A DNA stretch of 64,000 nucleotides from the NCBI GenBank assembly GCA_049511715.1, contig JBEKXU010000004.1:62001-126000 (forward strand). The letters are read 5' to 3'. The notes under the pieces are model-generated. The model had not been told where the DNA came from, did no database searches, and saw only the letters and a program-made list of their open reading frames with translations. Below, in pieces: positions 58,251 to 64,000 of this stretch. Made by a program: the position numbers and the translations under genes. The stretch's first letter is position 1; each line of letters opens with the position of its first letter. Origin of the DNA: JBEKHT01 sp049511715. Its GTDB lineage: Bacteria; Chloroflexota; Anaerolineae; Anaerolineales; RBG-16-64-43.

Positions 58251-59378
58251 ATGCCCAGAAAGCCCCCCCAAAGAACTCGGGCGACAAAGAGCCCAGCGGC
58301 CAGAAGAAAAGCAGCCGCTCCTTGGCGCCCACCCGACCTGATCGACTTGGCTCGCCGATTGAGCGAGGCCAGCGGCGTGTCGGGGGACGAGGCCGCCGTA
58401 CGCCGAATCGTCCTCGAAAGCCTGCAGGGCCGGACGGATCAAGTCTCCGTTGATGCCCTCGGGAACATCCTGGTTCGCTGTCGCCCCTCAGGCCGCCGAG
58501 CGCTACGGGTGATGGTCGCCGCACACCTAGACGAGGTGGGGTTGATCATTGTGGCCATATCAAGCGACGGCATGCTCCGTTTCGAAACCGTCGGCGGGGT
58601 CGATGAACGTTATCTTCTGGGAAAAGCTGTCTGGGTCGGCAGGGATCACCTTCCCGGAGTGATCGGGGTGAAACCGATCCACCTTTCGGGGCCGGCCGAG
58701 GTCGCGAGGGCGGTCCCGGTGGATTCCCTGCGGATCGATATTGGCGCGGCCTCGAAGGAAGCAGCCAGCCAGTGGGTCCAGCCTGGAGACCGGGTCGTGT
58801 TCGCCACGCGCTTTGAGGCCCGCGGCCAGCTGCTTCTGGGGAAAGCTCTCGACGATCGGCTCGGGGTGGCGTCCCTGATCAGCCTGGTCCTGGATCCGCC
58901 AGCCAATATCGAGCTGCTGGCCGCCTTCACCACCCAGGAGGAGGTAGGGCTGCGCGGCGCTCAGGTCGCCGCGTATGCGCTCAATCCTCAGGCGGCGCTG
59001 GTCCTGGACACCACTCCAGCCAACGATCTGCCCCTGGGTGACGGAAGCGAGAATGCCGCTTACAACACGAAGTTAGGAGCCGGTCCAGCGGTCTACTTGG
59101 CGGATCGGGGAACCCTTTCCGATCGTCGCCTCGTATCCCTTGTGGTCGAGGCCGCTCGCGCCGAGGGCCTCCCCTTCCAGTTTCGTCAACCCGGAGGGGG
59201 AACCACCGATGCCGCGGCCATTCATCTGACGCGGGAAGGGATCCCAAGTGTCTCGCTTTCGGTCCCCGCCCGCTACCTGCACAGCCCGAGGTCGCTGGCC
59301 CGCCGGGAGGATTGGCTCAACACCTTGCGTCTTTCGCGCGCCGCCCTGGCTCGTCTCGCTCCCGACAAGCTTCGGTAG
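58251..59378 (+). CDS. M42-family metallo-aminopeptidase (copy 2)
   Basis: The 375-residue protein has an N-terminal basic extension of about 27 residues (Arg/Lys/Ala), then the M42 core: AAHLDEVGL, GKALDDRLG, FTTQEEVGLRGA, LVLDTTPA and RYLHSP. All ligands are intact. The basic tail is not found in copies 1 or 3 and could bind nucleic acid or anchor the oligomer. GGAG lies before the ATG. The three tandem paralogues could form mixed oligomers. Confidence 0.9.
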   Translation: MPRKPPQRTRATKSPAARRKAAAPWRPPDLIDLARRLSEASGVSGDEAAVRRIVLESLQGRTDQVSVDALGNILVRCRPSGRRALRVMVAAHLDEVGLIIVAISSDGMLRFETVGGVDERYLLGKAVWVGRDHLPGVIGVKPIHLSGPAEVARAVPVDSLRIDIGAASKEAASQWVQPGDRVVFATRFEARGQLLLGKALDDRLGVASLISLVLDPPANIELLAAFTTQEEVGLRGAQVAAYALNPQAALVLDTTPANDLPLGDGSENAAYNTKLGAGPAVYLADRGTLSDRRLVSLVVEAARAEGLPFQFRQPGGGTTDAAAIHLTREGIPSVSLSVPARYLHSPRSLARREDWLNTLRLSRAALARLAPDKLR

Positions 59379-59426
59379 AGCCGGGCCCGCACCGCGTTGG
59401 TTGGCGTTCAGGTCTGGGAGGGAACC

Positions 59427-60422
59427 GTGAAGCCCCTAATCGCACGACTGGCCGATGCCTACGGCCCTTCGGGCAAAGAAGACAGCCTCCGGCAGATCGT
59501 TCGCTCCGAGCTCAAAGGGCTCAGTGACTACATCTCCGAAGACCCTCTGGGCAATGTTCATGCCGTCATAAAACAGAAGACCCGGGCGGGGCGCAAGATT
59601 ATGGTCTCGGCCCCAATGGACGAGGTTGGCTTGATCGTTTCCCACGTCGATGACCACGGTTTCGCCCGCTTTTCTCCCTTGGGCGACGTGGACCTGCTGC
59701 AATGCCCGGGGGCCCGGGTGCGCTTTGGCGACGGTCGCATGGGCGTGATCGGGATGGCGGACCGGGCGCGGGGGTCGGCCCGGCGCAGCTGGAGTGAGTT
59801 GTTCATTGATGTGGGCGCCTCTGACCGAGAAAATCATCCCCTCCAAGTGGGGGACACAGCGGTCTTCGCCTCCCCTCTGGAGGAGGCAGGAGCGGCACTG
59901 ATCGGAAAAGGGCTGAACGGGCGCATCGGTGTAGCGATCTTGATCGAGACTCTCCGGCGGCTGAAACGGTCGCCCCATGAGGTCCAGTTCGTCTTTACAG
60001 TCCAAGAGCAGGTCGGCCAACGGGGGGCCCGGACGGCCGCCTTTCGCCTGGAGCCCGAGATCGCGATTTCGGTGAGCGCCATACCCTCCGGGGACACTCC
60101 GGGAGCGCCCCATTTGGCGGTGGGACTGGGAAAGGGACCGGCCATCAAGGTTCGCGACGCGAGCCTGCTCTGCGACCCACGAGTTGTCCGCTGGATGGTT
60201 CAGCGGGCGGAAGAAGCCCGTCTGCCTTACCAGTTGGAGGTCAGTGATGAGGGAGCAACCGGCGCCGCCGAGATTCAGCGCTCACGGGCCGGGGTCATTG
60301 TCGGTTCCCTGGGAATACCTTGCCGTTATCTTCACGGCCCCGCCGAGATGGCTGATCTCAATGACGCGGAGAACGCCGTCAAGCTCCTGACCCAGTTGCT
60401 GGCGCTCCCGGTGCCCTTCTAG
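59427..60422 (+). CDS. M42-family paralogue lacking most metal ligands (probable pseudoenzyme)
   Basis: The 331-residue protein keeps the M42 fold and the opening LADAYGPSGKED, but the active-site residues are changed. The first His is Pro (SAPMDEVGL), the bridging Asp pair becomes Asn-Gly (GKGLNGRIG), the second Glu of the EE pair is Gln (VQEQVGQRGA), and the metal Asp is Ser (ISVSAIPSG). Only the last His (RYLHGP) and catalytic Glu remain. It is therefore probably catalytically dead and may be structural or regulatory in a complex with copies 1 and 2. GTG 59427 has GGGAGGG five bases upstream, so I prefer it over 59397. Confidence 0.85.
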   Translation: MKPLIARLADAYGPSGKEDSLRQIVRSELKGLSDYISEDPLGNVHAVIKQKTRAGRKIMVSAPMDEVGLIVSHVDDHGFARFSPLGDVDLLQCPGARVRFGDGRMGVIGMADRARGSARRSWSELFIDVGASDRENHPLQVGDTAVFASPLEEAGAALIGKGLNGRIGVAILIETLRRLKRSPHEVQFVFTVQEQVGQRGARTAAFRLEPEIAISVSAIPSGDTPGAPHLAVGLGKGPAIKVRDASLLCDPRVVRWMVQRAEEARLPYQLEVSDEGATGAAEIQRSRAGVIVGSLGIPCRYLHGPAEMADLNDAENAVKLLTQLLALPVPF

Positions 60423-60480
60423 CGGCAACGGCCGAGATTCTCCCCTGGGGCAGACCGCCCAGCTCTTCCTCTCTTCCCAG

Positions 60481-60496
60481 GCCCGGGGCCCCGGGC
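60481..60496. repeat. Perfect 16-base palindrome
   Basis: GCCCGGGGCCCCGGGC lies in the 158-base gap between the M42 pseudoenzyme gene and the UbiX gene. It may be the hairpin terminating the M42 transcript, although no T-tract follows. Confidence 0.5.
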
Positions 60497-60580
60497 TGTG
60501 TTACGATCCGTGCGGACGGCTTCCCTGCTAAAGCAATCGCAGGGGCCCGCCTCGGGCCAGCAGGTTCAGGAGGTCAGCGT

Positions 60581-61156
60581 ATGGCCGAGCGTCTCGTGGT
60601 CGGCATATCCGGCGCCAGCGGTGTGATTTATGGAATTCGTCTCCTGGAAATCCTCCAGCCGGGACCCCTTGAGACCCATCTGGTGATCACCAAGGCGGCC
60701 CGGGTCACGATCCACCAGGAGACTTCCTACAAGGTGAGCCAAGTTGAGGCCCTGGCCCATACTTGCTACTCGCCCGACGATATCGGCGCTGCCCTAGCCT
60801 CCGGCTCCTTCGCTACGCGCGCCATGGTGGTCATCCCTTGCTCCGCCAAGAGCCTAGCGGCGATCGCCAACGGATTTGACAGCGACCTTCTCAGTCGAGC
60901 GGCGGATGTGACCCTCAAGGAAGGCCGTCCCTTGATTCTCGTGGTCCGCGAGGCCCCCTTGCATCTGGGCCATCTGCGGGCGATGACGCAGGCGGCAGAG
61001 GCCGGGGCGGTGATCTTCCCACCCGTTCCGGCCTTCTACACTCACCCCAAGTCCCTCGAAGACCTGATCGATCAGACGGTCGGTCGAGTGTTGTCCCGCC
61101 TGGGCATTGAGAACCCATACGCCAAGACATGGAACGGGATGTCATCCGGCTCCTGA
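60581..61156 (+). CDS. ubiX: Flavin prenyltransferase, UbiX family
   Basis: The 191-residue flavoprotein has VVGISGASGVIYGIRLLE at the N-terminus, ATRAMVVIPCSAKSLAAIANG for FMN binding, and LILVVREAPLHLGHLRAM near the end. UbiX attaches a dimethylallyl group to FMN to make the prenylated flavin of UbiD decarboxylases. No ubiD lies in the window. ATG 60581 has AGGAGG. It overlaps the next gene by 28 bases. Confidence 0.92.
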   Translation: MAERLVVGISGASGVIYGIRLLEILQPGPLETHLVITKAARVTIHQETSYKVSQVEALAHTCYSPDDIGAALASGSFATRAMVVIPCSAKSLAAIANGFDSDLLSRAADVTLKEGRPLILVVREAPLHLGHLRAMTQAAEAGAVIFPPVPAFYTHPKSLEDLIDQTVGRVLSRLGIENPYAKTWNGMSSGS

Positions 61157-61572
61157 AGATCTGCGAGCAGTGTTCCGCAATGACCATCGCCTCCGTCGGG
61201 GCCGAAGGCCAAGCAATGGCGGCCTGCGTGTATTTCGCTTTTACCCCCGACCTGAACTTCTACTTTCTCTCTTCCGCCCAAACCCAGCATATTCAGAACC
61301 TGCGCCGCGACCCCCGCGCGGCGGTGAGTCTTTCCCCGGTTGGGACTCGCTGGCAAGATCTGCGGGGGGTCCAAATGCGCGGGATCGTCACCCCGAGTCA
61401 GGGGGAAGAGGAGCAACGAGGGCGTTCCGTGTATTATTCTCGCTTTCCCTTCGCCCAGGCGCTGGAGCGCGCACAGCAAGCAACCGACCTCCACTGCTTT
61501 CGGCCGGACTGGGTCCGGCTGATCGACAACCGCCTCGGCTTCGGACACAAGGAAGAATGGCCATGGCCTTAA
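61129..61572 (+). CDS. Pyridoxamine 5-phosphate oxidase-like flavin-binding protein
   Basis: The 147-residue split-barrel protein shows the pattern MTIASVGAEGQAMAACVYFAF, then NFYFLSSAQTQHIQNLRRDPRAAVSL and LRGVQMRGIV, and a C-terminal CFRPDWVRLIDNRLGFGHKEEW. This fits the PNPOx-like family of FMN- or F420-binding proteins. It may reduce or oxidise an unknown substrate. It overlaps ubiX at its start and the methyltransferase gene by ten bases at its end, so the three form an operon. Confidence 0.87.
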   Translation: MERDVIRLLKICEQCSAMTIASVGAEGQAMAACVYFAFTPDLNFYFLSSAQTQHIQNLRRDPRAAVSLSPVGTRWQDLRGVQMRGIVTPSQGEEEQRGRSVYYSRFPFAQALERAQQATDLHCFRPDWVRLIDNRLGFGHKEEWPWP

Positions 61573-62300
61573 GCGGCGCCACCCAGGCCGCCCTGCGGGG
61601 GGAGCCTTCCTATGTATGGCGGGCAGGCCAGGAAAGGCGCCTGCGCATGATTCTCGATTCCGGACCCTCGCCGCACCCCGAACGGGTTCTGGTCGATGGC
61701 TGCGGCTTAGGATTGTATGTGCGCGCCCTGGAGCCTCATGCCCCCGGGACGGTCGGGTTGGACATCGAATGGGAGCGGGTGGCGCGCGGAGTACGCAGCG
61801 GGATCGGGCGACTGTTGGTCGGGGACGGCCAGAGGCTCCCGTTTCCCTCCGGGGCCTTCGATTTAGTCCTATCGAACGAGGTGATTGAGCACGTGGCAGA
61901 CGATCGAAAAGCAGTGTTGGAAATGGTGCGGGTGCTTCGCCCCCTGGGTCGGCTGGTCTTGTTCTGTCCCAACCGCTGGTACCCCTTCGAAACGCATGGC
62001 ATCTACTGGCGTGGCCGGTACCATTTTGGGAACATACCGCTCGTCAACTACCTGCCCCGTTTCCTTCGCGACCGGCTCGCGCCCCACGTTCGAGCCTACA
62101 CCCAAGCGGATCTGCGCCGCCTCTTCCAGGATTTGCCTGTACAGGTCCTGCGCCAGACGGTGATCTTTGGGGGCTACGACAACCTCCTTGCCCGCCGCCC
62201 TCGCCTTGGCCGCGCCCTGCGCAGCATCCTCCAGTCCCTCGAGCGCACACCCCTGCGCCATCTTGGTTTGTCCCACTGGTGGGTAATCGAGCGCCAGTAG
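61563..62300 (+). CDS. Class I SAM-dependent methyltransferase
   Basis: The 245-residue protein has motif I VLVDGCGLGLYVRAL, motif II/III VGLDIEW and FDLVLSNEVIEHV, then LRPLGRLVLFCPN. This is the Ubi/COQ5-type methyltransferase layout. The substrate region (WYPFETHGIYWRGRYHFGN) is rich in aromatics. ATG 61563 has AGGAAG at good spacing. The long upstream open frame to 61107 is a shadow of the PNPOx-like gene. The substrate is unknown. Confidence 0.87.
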   Translation: MALSGATQAALRGEPSYVWRAGQERRLRMILDSGPSPHPERVLVDGCGLGLYVRALEPHAPGTVGLDIEWERVARGVRSGIGRLLVGDGQRLPFPSGAFDLVLSNEVIEHVADDRKAVLEMVRVLRPLGRLVLFCPNRWYPFETHGIYWRGRYHFGNIPLVNYLPRFLRDRLAPHVRAYTQADLRRLFQDLPVQVLRQTVIFGGYDNLLARRPRLGRALRSILQSLERTPLRHLGLSHWWVIERQ

Positions 62301-62839
62301 CGGGCCGGGCGGCCTGCGCAACGGCCGCGGTGTTCGGCACGGCCTGCCCCCCCACGTCTGCCATGAGCTGGCTCCTCAGGTGCCGAGGCCGGTCCGCGGC
62401 CTGATGGCCGGACCGGGGAGCGACGGCGGGCCGATCATCCAGGCTCCAACTCCAGGCCACTCCTGCCGGCTCCCCTTTCACCCAACCGGCATGGAGCCTG
62501 TGACTTGAATCAGAGTGCCAGCCTCGTCTTCCCCAAGGCAAGCTCAAGGCAACGGGCCGAAAGTCTGCGGCCCCTGCCATGAGGCTGAACCCTTCGCGTG
62601 GAAATAGCTCCCGGCTAACTCAGCGCCTCAGGAGCTTCCGTTCGGGATAGCGAACGCGCCAGGCCGTCTGTTCTGCTCCTTGCCCAGGGCGGGGACCATT
62701 CGAGAATCACTCCCACCAAGCCGGAGACCGGCCGCCGAGCTGGCCTCCCGGCCGGAGGACCCTTTCGCTTCCCCAGTCGGCCACCTCGCGGACCAGGAAT
62801 CGTCCTGGTCTAAGATCCTCCTTCCGCTTTTCGGCTTGG
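62301..62839. other. Intergenic region of 539 bases
   Basis: It separates the plus-strand methyltransferase from the minus-strand lipoprotein (convergent). I see no gene and no clear terminator. The open frames are GC-driven shadows. Confidence 0.5.
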
Positions 62840-63739
62840 TTATCCCCGCGGGTTTGATTGGGCGCAAGTCTCGCCCACGATTGCCAAGGAGGTGGGCGTC
62901 GGGGCGGGGGTGGAGCTGGGAGCCAGAGTCGAGGTCGGGTTCGAGGCCACCGTGGAGGTCGCGGTCGGCGCAGAAGTCACGCTTGGAACCACAGTTGATG
63001 TCCCGGTCGGCGCGGCACTGGGCTGCAGGGTGGGGGTACTGGAGAGGGTAGCGCTGGGCGAGGGACCCGGAGTTGCAGTCAGGGTTTCCATCGCCGTGAC
63101 CGTTGCCGCGGGCGTCCCCAGGACCACAATCTCGACCCAGAACGCCTGGTCCGCCCCAGGACCGTACCCAAATCGAGTCCCGTCCGGGCTTTGAAGCATC
63201 CAATACCCCTGATAGGTACCGGGGTCCAATGGGGCCGTCAGGGTGACGCTGATTTGGGCTTCCTCACCGACGGCCACAGTCTGGCCGATCGGGTCGCTGG
63301 ACGGCCCGTCCATTTGATCTCCACTCACAAAGACAATCTGCGTGTCCGTCCTCCAGGGGCATGAGCCAGAGTTGAGAAGACCCCACGTTTTCACCAATGT
63401 CGCCCCGGGTTGCACCGGCGTGTCATCCGGAAGGGTCACATCGGACCCGAATTGCAGCTGATAGCAAGTCGATGCAGTGGCTGCGGCAACGGGCGATGGC
63501 AGACCGCCCAGGGTCGGGATCTCGCTAGGGGTTTCGCCAGGAGCTTCTGGAGAGGGGCTGGAAAGAAGAGGGGTGGGGGTCGATGGTCCGCCTGCGGCGA
63601 TCTGGGTGAACACCGCGCCAACCGTCAGGGCGACCTGGGTAATCGGGGAGGGCGCTGCCGCTGCATGCAGGCTGCATGCGCTCAGAGCCAGCGGCAGCCA
63701 GACACAAAAAGGCCATCCCAACCGCATTCGACGAGTCAT
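62840..63739 (-). CDS. Lipoprotein with NBR1-like Ig domain and Thr/Pro/Ser-rich tail
   Basis: The 299-residue protein starts with a signal peptide ending in LSAC (lipid-modified Cys22). A Pro/Ser/Thr spacer and a central beta domain follow, the latter with DDTPVQPGATLVKTWGLLN, SGSCPWRTD, then QIVFVSGDQM and GTYQGYWMLQSPDGTRFG. This matches the NBR1/N_BRCA1_IG fold (PF16158). A tail of about 85 residues is almost only Thr/Ser/Pro/Ala/Val. It is predicted to be surface exposed. ATG 63739 was chosen at the beginning of the signal peptide. The role is unknown; similar architectures are common in Chloroflexota. Confidence 0.82.
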   Translation of the reverse strand: MTRRMRLGWPFCVWLPLALSACSLHAAAAPSPITQVALTVGAVFTQIAAGGPSTPTPLLSSPSPEAPGETPSEIPTLGGLPSPVAAATASTCYQLQFGSDVTLPDDTPVQPGATLVKTWGLLNSGSCPWRTDTQIVFVSGDQMDGPSSDPIGQTVAVGEEAQISVTLTAPLDPGTYQGYWMLQSPDGTRFGYGPGADQAFWVEIVVLGTPAATVTAMETLTATPGPSPSATLSSTPTLQPSAAPTGTSTVVPSVTSAPTATSTVASNPTSTLAPSSTPAPTPTSLAIVGETCAQSNPRG

Positions 63740-63829
63740 GGCGTGTTGGCCGCTGAGAATTCTAACGCAGACCAGTCCGCCCCGCAAAACTCCGGACGCA
63801 ACCAGGGCACGGCTCAGCGCCCAAACGCC

Positions 63830-64000
63830 TTACTTCACGATCACGGGAAGGGGTCCGATTTCCGCCTCGTTCCCGGCCCAGTCGACGGCGCGCACTACGA
63901 CCTCGTGCTTGCCGCGGCTCAGGTTGTTCCATCTTACCGAGTAGGGCCCTTCGGACATGGACTCAGCCAATTGACCGTCCACGTAAAACTCCACCTGGGC
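63830..64000 (-). CDS. Partial CDS: C-terminal Ig-like/Big domain (5' end outside the window)
   Basis: On the minus strand the frame from 64000 to the TAA at 63830-63832 reads AQVEFYVDGQLAE, then PYSVRWNNLSRGKHEVVVRA, then DWAGNEAEIGPLPVIVK. The pattern (VEFYVDG, then VRWNNLSRGKH, then A-x-D-x-A-G-N) is that of a bacterial Ig-like domain found at the end of secreted enzymes and penicillin-binding proteins. Only 56 residues are visible, so the rest of the protein cannot be named. It precedes the NBR1-type lipoprotein gene on the same strand. Confidence 0.7.
   Translation of the reverse strand, partial: AQVEFYVDGQLAESMSEGPYSVRWNNLSRGKHEVVVRAVDWAGNEAEIGPLPVIVK

Overview
The window is GC-rich bacterial chromosome, almost fully coding. 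I infer a member of the Chloroflexota (Anaerolineae-like). The reasons are the gene style: an oversized SecA with a SEC-C tail, a dephospho-CoA kinase fused to an acetyltransferase-like domain, Thr/Pro-rich lipoproteins, an NBR1-type Ig lipoprotein, a sigma/anti-sigma/polymer-forming protein operon, and a degenerate PP2C-like protein joined to a beta-propeller. No rRNA, tRNA, CRISPR array, insertion sequence or phage gene was seen, and the taxonomic call cannot be proved from sequence reading alone.

Left part (1-15010, minus strand): an amine or one-carbon catabolic and uptake region. It holds a partial DMT-type membrane protein, a phosphodiesterase, an APC permease, a metallophosphoesterase, a complete Pot/Fbp-type ABC importer, an unusual transaldolase, a dimethylglycine/sarcosine dehydrogenase-like flavoprotein with a GcvT module, a four-CBS protein and a nucleotidyltransferase-fold protein. 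From 15366 to 22778 the plus strand carries a DeoR regulator followed by second copies of the metallophosphoesterase, APC permease and dehydrogenase, plus a choline-kinase-like gene. The two arms are a divergent, partly duplicated system.

Centre (22834-32256, minus strand): one compact operon for corrinoid-dependent methyl transfer. In transcription order it has a GntR/HutC regulator with its own promoter and operator, a non-pyrrolysine MttB-family methyltransferase, a 2Fe-2S plus ASKHA corrinoid activator (split here by one in-frame amber codon), a corrinoid protein, a homocysteine-methyltransferase-like protein, a DUF1638 protein, a small virulence-factor-family protein, a MetV-like zinc/Fe-S partner, MetF and a methyl-THF methyltransferase. 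Together with the dehydrogenases these genes could strip methyl groups from quaternary and tertiary N-methyl amines and pass them to tetrahydrofolate. The natural substrate is not known from the sequence.

Right of this, a ChlI/ChlD-type chelatase pair is joined by a textbook -1 frameshift site (A AAA AAG plus immediate stop). After it come an S1-domain protein, an envelope-stress-like operon (toast-rack lipoprotein, ECF sigma, anti-sigma, polymer-forming protein), coaE, a PP2C/beta-propeller protein, a GltD/NfnB-like oxidoreductase with a terminator hairpin in its leader, and a phosphodiester glycosidase-domain protein. A minus-strand run then carries MBL, DinB, secA, prs, GNAT, meaB and the B12-binding mutase subunit. 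The plus strand follows with three M42 peptidases in tandem (the third lacks most metal ligands), a UbiX-like enzyme, a PNPOx-like flavoprotein and a methyltransferase. The window ends in an NBR1-domain lipoprotein and the C-terminus of an Ig-like-domain protein.
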